From the NCBI GenBank assembly GCA_023398375.1, contig JAEWSH010000019.1, positions 62,001-126,000 on the forward strand: a stretch of DNA of 64,000 nucleotides, read 5' to 3'. The translations under genes were made by a program, and so were the position numbers. Origin of the DNA: Bacillota bacterium. Its GTDB lineage: Bacteria > Bacillota > Clostridia > Lachnospirales > Lachnospiraceae. Numbering within the stretch: the first letter of the stretch is position 1; each line of letters begins with the position of its first letter. Under the pieces are notes generated by a model. It had not been told where the DNA came from. It did no database searches and was given only the letters and a program-made list of their open reading frames with translations. Positions 1 through 8,913 of this stretch are shown one piece after another.

Positions 1-320
1 ATGCAAAAGTAACAATGGTGTTTCCAACAAAACATGCCATTGGTCTGGCGTTAAAAGATGGGACTGAAATTCTAATCCATTTTGGTTTAGAGACAGTAAA
101 TCTAAATGGCGAGGGCTTTGAAACATTTGTGGAACAAGGTGAAAAAGTGGATGAAAACACTTTGCTATTAAAAGCAGATTTGAACTACATCAAAGAACAT
201 GCAGACGATGATTGTGTTGTAATTGTATTTACACAGATTAGTGAAGGTAAGAAAATCAATATAACAACAGGTGATGTAAAGCATGGAGATGCAATTATAA
301 CATTCACACAAGGAGAATAA
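1..320 (+). CDS. Beta-glucoside PTS permease, C-terminal EIIA domain (5' partial)
   Basis: This is the last ~106 residues of a PTS EIIA domain of the glucose/beta-glucoside type. The frame is open to the window edge, so the gene starts upstream and the first ATG at 15 is not its start. Two active-site histidines of this family are visible: the one in PTKHAIGL and the phospho-accepting one in ILIHFGLETVNL. EIIA relays phosphate from HPr to EIIB, which phosphorylates the incoming sugar at the membrane. It is probably the C-terminal part of a BglF/BglP-like EIIBCA fusion (inference), because the next gene, 2 bp downstream, is a GH1 phospho-beta-glucosidase that would use the product. Confidence 0.9.
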   Translation, partial: AKVTMVFPTKHAIGLALKDGTEILIHFGLETVNLNGEGFETFVEQGEKVDENTLLLKADLNYIKEHADDDCVVIVFTQISEGKKINITTGDVKHGDAIITFTQGE

Positions 321-322
321 AA

Positions 323-1756
323 ATGGTACTAAAACAGGATTTTTTGTGGGGAGGTGCAACAGCAGCGAACCAATTTGAAGGTGCCTGGCAGGAAGATGGA
401 AAAGGTATATCAATTGCTGACGTATGTACTGGTGGGAACAGGACAACTCCCAAAAGAATTACACCAATTTTAGAGCCTGGGACATTTTATCCAAGTCATA
501 AAGCCATTGATTTTTACCATCATTACAAAGAAGATATAAAATTGTTTGCTGAAATGGGATTTAAGATATTCCGTTTTTCAATCGCTTGGACAAGGATTTT
601 TCCAACTGGAGAGGAAGAAATGCCAAATAAGGCAGGACTTGTATTTTATGATAATGTTATTGGCGAGTTAAATAAATATAACATTGAACCACTTGTTACA
701 ATTTCTCATTATGAAATGCCCTTTGCGCTAACTCAAAAATATAATGGATGGGCAGACCGAAAATTAATTGAGCTATATATAAAGTATGCCAAGTGCTTAT
801 TTGAACATTATAATGGTAGAGTAAAATATTGGCTAACATTTAATGAAATTAACGGATCGTACGGAACGTTAGGCGCATATTTATCCGAAGGAATTTTAAA
901 TAAAGGAACTGTGGACTTGATGTATCAGGTAGATAGTCCACAGCTACGATTTCAAGCTCTTCATCATCAGTTTGTTGCAAGTGCAAAAGCAGTTGCAATT
1001 GCGCATAAAATTAATCCAGACTATCAAGTTGGATGTATGCAAATTTTTGCTACCATGTATCCACTCACTTGTAATCCCAAAGATGTATTGGTAACACAAA
1101 ATCAAAATCGTTTATTCAATTATTTCTGTGGAGATGTACAAGTCAGAGGGCGTTATCCAAATTATATCTGGAGATATTTTGAAGAAGAAAATATAAATAT
1201 TATAATGGAAAAAGAAGATAAGGAAATCCTATTGAATGGAACTGTAGATTATTATACATTTTCTTACTACATGTCAGGATGTGGAACGAGTGATGAAAGC
1301 ATGACAAAAAGTAACGGAAACCTGATTGGTGGAGTAGGAAATCCGTATTTAAGGGCAAATGACTGGGGATGGCAGATTGATCCGGAAGGACTTAGATATA
1401 CTTTAAATGAAGTTTATGATCGCTATCAGATACCAGTAATGGTCGTGGAAAATGGACTAGGAGCATATGATAAAATAGAAGAAGATAGCAGTATCAATGA
1501 TGATTACCGTATCGAATATTTAAAACAACACATAGCTCAAATGAAAGAAGCAGTCAAAGATGGTGTTGATTTAATGGGTTATACACCATGGGGATGTATT
1601 GATTTAGTGTCTGCTTCAACAGGGGAATATGCAAAACGCTATGGATTTATTTATGTAAAACGTTACGATGATGGAACCGGAGATTTTTCAAGATTAAAAA
1701 AGAAATCATTTGAATGGTATAAAAATGTAATACGCTCTAATGGAGAAAATTTATAA
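323..1756 (+). CDS. bglA: GH1 6-phospho-beta-glucosidase
   Basis: 477-aa cytoplasmic glycoside hydrolase family 1 enzyme, full family length. It opens with the GH1 N-terminal signature FLWGGATAANQFEGAW. The acid/base glutamate is in TFNEIN (E175) and the nucleophile is in VVENGLGA (E376). The C-terminal KRYGFIYV and KKKSFEWY segments are typical of 6-phospho-beta-glucosidases/galactosidases. It should split phosphorylated cellobiose or aryl-beta-glucosides delivered by the PTS protein encoded 2 bp upstream, with which it is surely co-transcribed. A stem-loop at 1806-1856 probably ends the operon. The exact sugar cannot be told from the sequence. Confidence 0.92.
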   Translation: MVLKQDFLWGGATAANQFEGAWQEDGKGISIADVCTGGNRTTPKRITPILEPGTFYPSHKAIDFYHHYKEDIKLFAEMGFKIFRFSIAWTRIFPTGEEEMPNKAGLVFYDNVIGELNKYNIEPLVTISHYEMPFALTQKYNGWADRKLIELYIKYAKCLFEHYNGRVKYWLTFNEINGSYGTLGAYLSEGILNKGTVDLMYQVDSPQLRFQALHHQFVASAKAVAIAHKINPDYQVGCMQIFATMYPLTCNPKDVLVTQNQNRLFNYFCGDVQVRGRYPNYIWRYFEEENINIIMEKEDKEILLNGTVDYYTFSYYMSGCGTSDESMTKSNGNLIGGVGNPYLRANDWGWQIDPEGLRYTLNEVYDRYQIPVMVVENGLGAYDKIEEDSSINDDYRIEYLKQHIAQMKEAVKDGVDLMGYTPWGCIDLVSASTGEYAKRYGFIYVKRYDDGTGDFSRLKKKSFEWYKNVIRSNGENL

Positions 1757-1805
1757 TTATAGAAGACTAAATATTTTATTGCATTGGTAAAATAATGCTG
1801 ACATA

Positions 1806-1856
1806 AATGAGATTGATTTTCGGTTCAGTAAATCCAAAACCAATCTCATTTTGGTA
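1806..1856 (+). terminator. Stem-loop terminator after the bgl genes
   Basis: TGAGATTG(A)TTTT-type arm at about 1808 pairs with CCAAAACCAATCTCA at about 1838-1852, followed by a short T-run. It lies 50 bp past the GH1 stop codon. The rest of 1757-1993 is AT-rich with no recognisable gene. Confidence 0.6.
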
Positions 1857-1993
1857 AACGGTAAATTGGTTCTTTCCAATGATAGTTGAATGTATATTAT
1901 TAAAGTACTATAATTAGAAGGTGTAGAACTTAACATTGATAGTCAGCGGGGTTTAAGCTATTATGGTACTATCAAATATTCGCGAGGATAATT

Positions 1994-2638
1994 ATGGATA
2001 AAATTTTAAATAATAAAATTTTCTGGGGTTTATTATTGTTTACGGTGGTCGGCGAATTTTTAGTGCCATATGTTTTATCAAAGTTCTATGTTACCTATAA
2101 CAGCAAGTTACAGGTTATGAGTGTTTTGGGAAGTCCACAGAGCCCAGTACGAATATTTTATAATATTTGGTTAATTTGGTTGGGCATATTATTATCAATG
2201 GCAGCTATCGTATTTTGGTATGATGGAAAAGCAGTTTCTAATTTCTTGGCGGTTATAAGTATGGTTTTGATTTTAATATTTGCGATAGGAGCAGGGATAT
2301 TAGCAGGTTTTTATAGTGTTAATGAGACAAAAGAAATGTTAACTATTCCTTCTAAGATTCATGGATTTGGAGCTGCTATAGGATTTATGGCTTTGTTATT
2401 CTTTCCGCTAATAAATAGTCTTATAGAATTTAAAAAAGGCAATATTATTGCAGGAATTGTTGGTATCATATCCTTTGTTATGGCTTGCGCATTTTTTGTT
2501 TTGTTTATTTTGGGTGATAAAGAAGAATTTAAGAATTCCATTGTTAGATATGAAGGACTTTGGGAAAGGTTAACACTGGCATCTATGTATATACCATTTG
2601 TTTTTCAATCCAGCAAATACTTAACTAAGAATTTTTAA
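1994..2638 (+). CDS. DUF998-type membrane protein
   Basis: 214-aa protein with about six hydrophobic helices (approximately residues 10-28, 55-76, 80-105, 123-142, 148-172 and 195-210). The layout, with a PSKIHGFGA segment between helices and a late VRYEGLWERL motif, resembles the DUF998 integral membrane family, whose function is not established. A GAGGA ribosome site precedes ATG 1994. It has its own terminator hairpin at 2648. No functional link to the neighbouring bgl genes is evident. Confidence 0.65.
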   Translation: MDKILNNKIFWGLLLFTVVGEFLVPYVLSKFYVTYNSKLQVMSVLGSPQSPVRIFYNIWLIWLGILLSMAAIVFWYDGKAVSNFLAVISMVLILIFAIGAGILAGFYSVNETKEMLTIPSKIHGFGAAIGFMALLFFPLINSLIEFKKGNIIAGIVGIISFVMACAFFVLFILGDKEEFKNSIVRYEGLWERLTLASMYIPFVFQSSKYLTKNF

Positions 2639-2647
2639 AATCATGTG

Positions 2648-2679
2648 AACTACTAGCTATTTAGTTAGTAGTTTTTTTA
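2648..2679 (+). terminator. Rho-independent terminator
   Basis: AACTACTA (2648-2655) pairs with TAGTAGTT (2666-2673) and is followed by a T-run, 10 bp after the DUF998 gene stop codon. The remainder of 2680-2938 shows no gene. Confidence 0.75.
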
Positions 2680-2938
2680 TTTTAATTTTAATTGCAGAAA
2701 ATAACCGGTGTATTTCGAATCCAACTTTTGGTAGTCAGAATAAAATTATAGAGACTAGGATGATGCTGGTCTGTTATAACATTTCGGCTTTGAGGAATAA
2801 AAGATTAGTTGGATGAGTAATTAACGCAGTAGAGAACATCGAAAACTTAATATTGATAGTTAGTAGAAAAGTGATACAATAATAACAAATTATTTATTTG
2901 TTATTGAGAGTTATTATATTATGGGGAGATAAACAATT

Positions 2939-3463
2939 ATGGTATATCTTGTTCGTCATGGTCAAACGGAATGGAATTTATTGAATAAATTCAACGGTTG
3001 TACAGATACAGAGTTAAATCAAACAGGAATAGAACAGGCAAAATCGCAAGCCGAAAACATGAAAAATATAAGTTTTGATGTGTGTTTTTGCAGCTCTCAA
3101 AAAAGAGCGAGGCAAACTAGCAAAATTATCTTCAAAGGAACGATTGTATTTGATGAAAGGCTTTCCGAAATAAACTGTGGAGAATTTGAGGGGACAGAAG
3201 AAACTGCGGAAACGATGAAATTGTTTTGGCAAGCAGTTATGAGCGGTGATAAGGGTACAGAAAACTTCAAAGAGTTTACAAAACGGAATTGTGATTTCTG
3301 TAATATGATTACGGACAAATATAAGGGTAAAAACATCTTGATTGTAACTCACGCTGCAAATGCGCGGGTAATAAACTATTATTTTACGGGCAAGCCTCAG
3401 GAATATGATTTCAGTAAAGCAGTTGCTCAAAATGGTGAGTATCTTATTTTTGAAAATTCATAG
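2939..3463 (+). CDS. Histidine phosphatase (phosphoglycerate-mutase-like) family protein
   Basis: 174-aa cytoplasmic phosphatase of the branch-1 histidine phosphatase superfamily. The phospho-accepting histidine is in LVRHGQTEWN (H7). The conserved acidic segment SEINCGEFEG and the second histidine in IVTHAANARV complete the active site. GGGGAGA precedes ATG 2939 by a normal distance. Members act on phosphosugars, cobalamin precursors or other phosphoesters. The substrate here cannot be assigned, and no neighbouring gene points to one. Confidence 0.88.
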   Translation: MVYLVRHGQTEWNLLNKFNGCTDTELNQTGIEQAKSQAENMKNISFDVCFCSSQKRARQTSKIIFKGTIVFDERLSEINCGEFEGTEETAETMKLFWQAVMSGDKGTENFKEFTKRNCDFCNMITDKYKGKNILIVTHAANARVINYYFTGKPQEYDFSKAVAQNGEYLIFENS

Positions 3464-3832
3464 AGCGGAGTTTATGAGTGTAATACACTGGTTTTAAATT
3501 TCAATATAATAAATCAAAAAACTACTAACTACAATTTGAAGTTAGTATTAAAGTGAAATGGGCAGAATTGGTTTTTTTGATTCTTTACCAGAAGAATTGA
3601 CATATCCGATTTTACGCGATTGTTTTCAAATAGCCTTAAATAAGAGACAATCTAGATTATGATCATAATGTGAAGACAACAAATCTAAGTATCACAGATA
3701 TAAGTTATAAACTATCAATATTCGTATTGGTAGTTTTTATTTTGAAAAATTATCACGTTAAATATTTTAAAAGGTTTTTCATTCTAAGTAATATACCATT
3801 TTCATACAATAGAAAAAAAGTGAGGTGATCCT
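3464..3832. other. Gene-poor stretch with possible remnant and hairpin
   Basis: No convincing gene. A 34-codon ORF (3558-3662, GFFDSLPEELTYPIL...) could be a decayed piece of a larger gene but lacks a ribosome site. A stem-loop at about 3709-3738 (AAACTATCAAT / ATTGGTAGTTT followed by T-rich sequence) may be a terminator. The left end of the recombinase element that follows could lie here or further left. I could not find its boundary. Confidence 0.4.
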
Positions 3833-4000
3833 ATGCAAACATTGCCCAAACAAGGAAATAGCACAACGAAAGAAATCTATGTAGTGGAGAGAGAATATCT
3901 TGGCAGGTATTCGACAGAAGAATTTGTGAGGCGGATTGTTAGAAGTCATCTTCAGGATAAGTCAGAAGAAAACCAGGACTCACAAATCATGGAGCTGTAG
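3833..4000 (+). CDS. Small protein upstream of the first serine recombinase
   Basis: 55-aa ORF with a good ribosome site (GTGAGGTGATCCT) just before ATG 3833. The product is charged and starts MQTLPKQGNST, with the central segment EIYVVEREYLGRYSTEEF. It ends 30 bp before the recombinase start and is presumably co-transcribed with it. I do not recognise a characterised family. Small ORFs in this position are common in Clostridia serine-recombinase elements and may aid or regulate recombination (inference). Confidence 0.6.
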   Translation: MQTLPKQGNSTTKEIYVVEREYLGRYSTEEFVRRIVRSHLQDKSEENQDSQIMEL

Positions 4001-4030
4001 TATAGATAGTTTGGCGGTTAGAAGGATATC

Positions 4031-5707
4031 ATGGTAAAAGCAACTGCCACCTTAGAAAAGGTGAGGGAAATGACAAACGTTGTAGGAAAGAAAAATAATC
4101 CAATCTTTTATGCAGCACTCTATATGAGATTGTCCAGAGAGGATGGCGATAAGGAAGAAAGCGATAGTATCGCAAATCAGAGAAAGATGTTAGAAGGATA
4201 TCTGGAAAAAACAGGCGATATCATCAAACTATCCGAATATACGGATGATGGATATTCAGGAACAAATTTCAATCGACCTGGTTTTCAAAAGATGATTGCT
4301 GAAATTGAGAAGGGAAAGATAAACTGTGTGATCGTAAAGGATTTATCTCGTTTTGGACGGGATTACATAGATGCCGGATACTATCTGGAACGTTACTTTA
4401 TAGAAAAAGAGATACGCTTTATCGCGATAAATGATAATATTGATAGTTTTCTGAATGACTATGATATGCTTCTTCCGGTAAAGAACGTATTCAATGCACA
4501 ATATGCAAAAGACATCTCCAGAAAGGTACAGTCCTCTTTCAAGGCAAAGCAAAAAGCGGGTGAGTTCATTGGTGCATTTCCCAGCTACGGCTACCAAAAA
4601 GATCCTGCGGATAGACACCGGCTACAGATAGATCGTTATGCAGCTGCGGTTGTACAACGCATCTTTGATTTATATGAAGCAGGGAATGGAAAGATTCGGA
4701 TTGCTAATATATTAAATGAAGAAGGTGTCCTGTGTCCCACGGAATATAAAAGAATATCAGGTCTTAATTATAAAAATGGGCAGCGTTTGGAAAGTACATT
4801 CTATTGGACTTATCCCACAATTCATCGGATACTCACCAATGAAATGTATATTGGAAATATGGTACAGGGAAAGACCAGACGTAGAATGAAAGGAAAACCA
4901 AGAGTACTTGAACCAAAAGACTGGATCATTATTAAGAATACCCATGAGGCAATCATTTCAAAGGAACAATGGGAAAAGATACAAAATCTGTTAAAGCGGG
5001 AGACCAGACAGATAAATCTTACGGAGAACCTCAGCATATTTTCAGGATTCTTAAAATGCGGAGAATGTGGGAGAAGTCTTTCTAAAAAATATCAATACAG
5101 TAAGCATATAGATAAAACAAAAACGAGAGCAGCTTACTATGTCTGCAGCGGATATACAAGATATGGGAAAAAAATGTGTACCCCTCATAAAATCAATTAT
5201 GAAGAATTAGAACGTATTCTCATTGTTGATATTCATACGATTATAACAAGTATTGAAGATATGCAATCCTTGGTGGAAAGTCAAAAACAAGAAAAGCCAC
5301 GATTAGCAGATACCATACAGATGCAAAAGGGACATTTGAAAAGAGAATTATCCAAGGTGAGTAAATTAAAAAAGGGCATCTATGAAGATTATAAGGAAGA
5401 ACTTCTTACAAAAGAAGAGTATGTATCCTATAAACAGGCTTACCACGAAAGAGAAGAAACACTTTTGCATCAATTAAAAAGATTGGATTTCAAACAAGAG
5501 AAAACGGAAGAACAGGAGATATTTGATTCTCCCTGGATAAAGCGGTTGATTCGCCTGAAAGAAATTGAGTCACTTGACCGGGATATCCTGGTAGAAATGA
5601 TAGATGCCATAATCGTATATGAACAAAAAAAGGTCAAAATTGTTTATAATTTTTCCAGTGAGTTAGATACTTTATTTAAAACAATGATTCCTATGGAGGA
5701 TACATAA
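4031..5707 (+). CDS. Large serine recombinase (TnpX/integrase-like), element 1
   Basis: 558-aa site-specific DNA recombinase. The N-terminal resolvase domain (residues ~25-180) has the catalytic serine in YMRLSRED (S35) and the conserved VKDLSRFGRDYIDAG helix. Next come a recombinase domain (~200-310), a zinc ribbon (FLKCGECGRSLSKK...YVCSGY) and a coiled-coil region. The C-terminal EMIDAIIVYEQKKVKIVYNF strand resembles that of TnpX/Tn4451-type enzymes. An AGAAGGA site precedes ATG 4031. Its stop codon lies directly before in-frame deacetylase sequence that lacks its own start, so one end of the element it mobilises is probably at about 5708-5715 (inference). The other end was not found. Confidence 0.93.
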   Translation: MVKATATLEKVREMTNVVGKKNNPIFYAALYMRLSREDGDKEESDSIANQRKMLEGYLEKTGDIIKLSEYTDDGYSGTNFNRPGFQKMIAEIEKGKINCVIVKDLSRFGRDYIDAGYYLERYFIEKEIRFIAINDNIDSFLNDYDMLLPVKNVFNAQYAKDISRKVQSSFKAKQKAGEFIGAFPSYGYQKDPADRHRLQIDRYAAAVVQRIFDLYEAGNGKIRIANILNEEGVLCPTEYKRISGLNYKNGQRLESTFYWTYPTIHRILTNEMYIGNMVQGKTRRRMKGKPRVLEPKDWIIIKNTHEAIISKEQWEKIQNLLKRETRQINLTENLSIFSGFLKCGECGRSLSKKYQYSKHIDKTKTRAAYYVCSGYTRYGKKMCTPHKINYEELERILIVDIHTIITSIEDMQSLVESQKQEKPRLADTIQMQKGHLKRELSKVSKLKKGIYEDYKEELLTKEEYVSYKQAYHEREETLLHQLKRLDFKQEKTEEQEIFDSPWIKRLIRLKEIESLDRDILVEMIDAIIVYEQKKVKIVYNFSSELDTLFKTMIPMEDT

Positions 5708-5708
5708 G

Positions 5709-6098
5709 GTTGCACAATATACATCAGCTTGGGGGAATGAAGACACAACAGAAATTTTGCGAATTTTAAAAAAACATAATGTGCATGTCACTTTTTTTAT
5801 GACTGGGGGCTGGGTAGAAAAATATCCGAATGATGTAAAGGCAATTCTGGCAGCAGGGCATGACCTTGGAAACCATAGTGAAAATCATAAAAATATGAGC
5901 CAATTATCAAATGAAGAGAAAAAACAGGAACTCATGAAAACACATGAGAAAGTAAAAGCTCTGACAGGATATGAAATGTGTCTTTTCCGGCCGCCGTATG
6001 GAGATTATAATAATGATGTTGTAAATACTGCAAAATCGTGTGGGTACTATACGATTCAATGGGATGTGGATTCGTTGGTTACAGAAATAATAATATAA
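5709..6098 (+). pseudogene. Polysaccharide deacetylase, front fragment (interrupted gene)
   Basis: Reading from 5709 gives VAQYTSAWGNEDT, then ILKKHNVHVTFFMTGGWVEKYP, ILAAGHDLGNHSENH (metal-binding HxxxxH-type motif), FRPPYGDYNN and TIQWDVDS. This is a NodB-fold deacetylase of the PdaA/PdaB type, acting on peptidoglycan or other extracellular polysaccharide. It lacks the N-terminal start and signal/membrane segment: there is no start codon between the recombinase stop and this frame except a TTG at 5757. After DVDS at 6073 the reading frame runs into unrelated sequence and stops at 6098. The missing C-terminal half is at 51742-51976. The gene is therefore broken on both sides, probably by two insertions. 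Confidence 0.85.
6062..6073 (+). other. attL: 12-bp direct repeat at left end of the 45.7-kb element
   Basis: GGATGTGGATTC, identical to 51730-51741. It lies inside the deacetylase codons for W-D-V-D-S. Sequence left of it is deacetylase coding; sequence right of it is not. Confidence 0.85.
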
Positions 6099-6178
6099 GA
6101 TTCAAAAAGTCAATTTTTATTAAGAATATGATCAACGTTCATGATATACTGAATGAAAAATAAAAAGGAGTGATACGA

Positions 6179-6595
6179 TTGAATGGTAATTCGATAATAA
6201 GTGCCGCTATTTCATATATCGAAGACAATCTGCATGAAGATTTGTCATTAGATGACATAGAGAAGAAATTAAATTACTCAAAATTTTATATCAATAGATT
6301 ATTTGTAAAAAGAGTGGGATGTACAATGCATAAATATATTCAGGCACGTAGATTGACAGAGGCCGCCCGTTATCTGACGGAGACGGACAAGCCTATTGTA
6401 GAGATTGCTTTTGAGGCGCACTATAATTCGCAGCAAGCGTTTACGGCAGCATTTCAACAATTATATCGATGTACACCGAAGATATATAGAAAAAACGGAA
6501 TCTTTTATCCAATGAAGACCAGAATAACAATGCAGACAAGGATTCCCCGCTATCAGAATCCTGCATCTATGTGGGGGGGTAATATTGCAGCATGA
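6179..6595 (+). CDS. AraC-family regulator, DNA-binding domain only
   Basis: About 138 aa, essentially only the two-helix-turn-helix AraC domain (ISYIEDNLHEDLSLDDIEKK ... IVEIAFEAHYNSQQAFTAAF), with a short tail and no ligand domain, as in the MarA/SoxS/Rob group. I prefer TTG 6179 as start because AAGGAG ends 8 nt before it; an in-frame GTG at 6170 lies inside that site. Its stop overlaps the start of clpP (ATGA, 6592-6595), so the two are translationally coupled. It is the first gene inside the element. The signal it responds to is unknown. Confidence 0.85.
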   Translation: MNGNSIISAAISYIEDNLHEDLSLDDIEKKLNYSKFYINRLFVKRVGCTMHKYIQARRLTEAARYLTETDKPIVEIAFEAHYNSQQAFTAAFQQLYRCTPKIYRKNGIFYPMKTRITMQTRIPRYQNPASMWGGNIAA

Positions 6596-7182
6596 GTACA
6601 ATTCCATATGTCGTTGAACAGACAAGTCGTGGGGAAAGAAGCTATGACATATTCTCAAGGTTATTATCTGATAGAATCATTTTTTTGGGAGAAGAAGTAA
6701 GTGATACTTCTGCAAGTGTGATAGTTGCTCAAATGTTATTTTTAGAAGCACAAGATCCTAATAAGGAGATCCAGTTATACATTAATAGTCCGGGAGGATC
6801 TGTAACGGCAGGATTCGCGGTCTATGATACAATGAGATATATTAAGTGTGATATTTCTACGATATGTATAGGAATGGCGGCAAGTTTTGGTGCATTTCTT
6901 TTAGCTGGAGGTACACATGGAAAGCGAATGGCATTACCCAATGCAGAAATAATGATACACCAGCCTGCCATGCATGGAAATGGAATCCAGGGTCCGGCAA
7001 GTGATATCAAAATAATGTCTGATTATATGCAGCGAAGTAAACAGAGACTCAACCGGATTTTGTCTGAAAATACTGGAAAGACAATAGAAGAAATTACACG
7101 GGATACAGACCGGGATAATTTTATGAGTGCCGAAGAAGCTATGAATTACGGGCTGATTGATCATATCATTACAAATAGATAA
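6592..7182 (+). CDS. clpP: ATP-dependent Clp protease proteolytic subunit, element-borne paralogue
   Basis: 196 aa, normal ClpP length. The catalytic triad is intact: serine in GMAASFGAFL (S98), histidine in IMIHQPAMHG (H123) and aspartate in RDTDRDNF (~D171). It starts with a short IPYVVEQTSRGERSYDIFSRLL N-terminus as in processed ClpPs. ClpP forms a tetradecameric chamber fed by ClpX/ClpC/ClpA. No Clp ATPase gene is nearby, so it would have to use host unfoldases or act as a mixed or alternative subunit (inference). It overlaps the upstream AraC gene by 4 nt. The organism presumably has its usual clpPX elsewhere. Confidence 0.93.
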   Translation: MSTIPYVVEQTSRGERSYDIFSRLLSDRIIFLGEEVSDTSASVIVAQMLFLEAQDPNKEIQLYINSPGGSVTAGFAVYDTMRYIKCDISTICIGMAASFGAFLLAGGTHGKRMALPNAEIMIHQPAMHGNGIQGPASDIKIMSDYMQRSKQRLNRILSENTGKTIEEITRDTDRDNFMSAEEAMNYGLIDHIITNR

Positions 7183-7326
7183 ATCAGATCTTTATTAAGA
7201 AACAAATGTTGCTTATTTCAAATGTGTGTATTACAATAAATGTAATTCTGAATGATTCTATTTTCTAAATTAATGTATATAAAAGAAAATTTGAATGTTA
7301 CAATTAGCAAGAAGGACATGAATGAA

Positions 7327-7926
7327 ATGACTACATTAAGTGGAAAAATACGAAAAGAAGACAGACGTATCAGCCGCACTAAAAAATCAATCAGCACTGC
7401 TTTTTTACACCTATTGAAGAATAATGATATATCCAAAATTACAATAAAAGAATTATGCGATTTAGCTGACATAAATCGTAAAACTTTTTATATGCACTAT
7501 AATAGTGTAGGTGATGTATTATCTGAAATTGAAAACACAATTATTCAAGGATTTGAAAAGAATATACAGATAATAAAAAATAAAAAGACGGAAATGACGA
7601 TAACCGATATATTTTTCTGTATAAGCGAATTATTGAATAACAATTCTGATACAATTTATCAATTAGTTCAGATTGATGAACTCTATGGATTGGAGAGAAA
7701 AGTAAAGTCTGCTCTTAAGAATACAATATTGCAAACGATAATAGAAGAATATACCAATAATATTAATGTCATTAACTTATCGATGGAATACATTATTTCT
7801 GGTGTGGTTTCTATGTATATAGAATGGTTTTATGGAGATAATCCAATGCCATTTGAGATGCTTACCAGGATAGCGATAGAATTTGTTGATGCTAATATTA
7901 AAATTGTTAAGAATTATTCATCATGA
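7327..7926 (+). CDS. TetR/AcrR-family transcriptional regulator
   Basis: About 200 aa. The N-terminal HTH is typical: RRISRTKKSISTAFLHLL, then ISKITIKELCDLADINRKTFYMHY. The C-terminal ligand domain is helical and not recognisable to ligand. I chose ATG 7327 because AAGAAGGA lies ~10 nt upstream; the frame is open back to 7252, and ATG 7318 is too close to the same site. A strong terminator follows at 7964. No adjacent gene is an obvious sole target, but the DUF4956 gene downstream is a candidate (inference). Confidence 0.87.
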   Translation: MTTLSGKIRKEDRRISRTKKSISTAFLHLLKNNDISKITIKELCDLADINRKTFYMHYNSVGDVLSEIENTIIQGFEKNIQIIKNKKTEMTITDIFFCISELLNNNSDTIYQLVQIDELYGLERKVKSALKNTILQTIIEEYTNNINVINLSMEYIISGVVSMYIEWFYGDNPMPFEMLTRIAIEFVDANIKIVKNYSS

Positions 7927-8239
7927 TTATATTATTTGTAAGTTTCCATTTCCAGAGCAATAGAAAAGGCACTCTGCATAGGTAATGAACCTATGGCAGG
8001 GTGCCTTTCTATTTATGTTGGCAACGGATTAAAAAATGCTATAAACATATATAAAAATTTTATAAATTATTTATTTAATGAAACATATTGATAAGAAAGT
8101 GACTATTAAGCAACAATTTATCAGATATGTGACCATTGTAATACTGCTATGATAAAAATATAATAGGTGAAAAGAACTTTTAATAAGATAAAGAAAGTGA
8201 AACCTGAATTTAAAATGAAGAAAAACGAGTATTGAAGAT
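7927..8239. other. Intergenic region between TetR and DUF4956 genes
   Basis: Apart from the terminator at 7964-8012, this 313-bp stretch is AT-rich and has no ORF that looks real. It presumably carries the promoter of the DUF4956 gene, but I could not pick a convincing -35/-10 pair. Confidence 0.4.
7964..8012 (+). terminator. Strong hairpin terminator (copy 1 of a twin)
   Basis: AAGGCAC..GC-ATAGG on the left pairs with CCTAT-GC..GTGCCTT on the right around a TAATGAA loop, followed by T-rich sequence. A close copy is found at 8914-8958. Confidence 0.8.
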
Positions 8240-8905
8240 ATGATTAAGAAAATAGTAATGGAATCAGAAATGTATAGTCAGGCAGTAAGCCTGAGTGTAA
8301 TGTTTACAATTATAGCAAATCTTACAATAGCTTTATTAACGGGACTTATTATCTATTATATCTATAGGAGATTTTTTCGTGGGGTTGTATATAGTAGAAG
8401 CTTTTCGATGACATTAGTGGGAATGTGTGTATTAACTTGTATGATAACGCTTGTTATCAGTACCAATGTTGTGATTTCATTGGGGATGGTCGGCGCTTTA
8501 TCCATTGTACGTTATAGAACGGCGGTAAAGGATCCATCAGACTTATTGTATTTATTCTGGACAATCACAACAGGCATTACAATTGGTGCCAGTATGTATG
8601 TATTAGCAATCATTGATACAATTGTTATGGTTTGTCTTATTGCACTTTTTTATGCTAAAACTTTATATATGAAGTCCTATATAATGATTTTGCATGGTAC
8701 AGGAAAGTGTGAAAAAGAAATAGAAGAGTGTCTAAGTGAAATTCGATACTCAATAAAATCAAAGATGTTAAGAGAAGAAGATGTTGAGATTACAATACTG
8801 TTGTCCTGCAAAGAAAATGATATTGCATTTGTAGAAGACGTCTGTGCTTTAGGTGCGGTAAAAGATGTTATTTTTGTGGAATATACAGGAAGGTATCAAG
8901 GGTAA
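8240..8905 (+). CDS. DUF4956 membrane protein
   Basis: 221 aa. About four transmembrane helices in residues 15-145 are followed by a soluble ~75-residue C-terminal domain. The DUF4956 hallmark GMVGALSIVRYRTAVKDPSDL lies between helices (GALSIVRYR is highly conserved). In many bacteria this family sits next to VTC-domain polyphosphate polymerases or CotH genes. Here it stands alone between two matching terminators, with no such partner in the window. The function is not established. Start ATG 8240 has only a weak GAAGA ribosome site. Confidence 0.8.
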   Translation: MIKKIVMESEMYSQAVSLSVMFTIIANLTIALLTGLIIYYIYRRFFRGVVYSRSFSMTLVGMCVLTCMITLVISTNVVISLGMVGALSIVRYRTAVKDPSDLLYLFWTITTGITIGASMYVLAIIDTIVMVCLIALFYAKTLYMKSYIMILHGTGKCEKEIEECLSEIRYSIKSKMLREEDVEITILLSCKENDIAFVEDVCALGAVKDVIFVEYTGRYQG

Positions 8906-8913
8906 TATGAAAA

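Noticed and set aside
3014..3430. 138-codon minus-strand frame opposite the histidine phosphatase
   Set aside because: The phosphatase has intact motifs on the plus strand; the antisense product has no recognised pattern.
3558..3662. 34-codon ORF in the gap before recombinase 1
   Set aside because: No ribosome site and no partner; possibly a decayed fragment but cannot be supported as a gene.
6592..7182. ClpP paralogue as a catalytically dead protein
   Set aside because: All three triad residues are present in their normal motifs, so there is no basis for calling it inactive.
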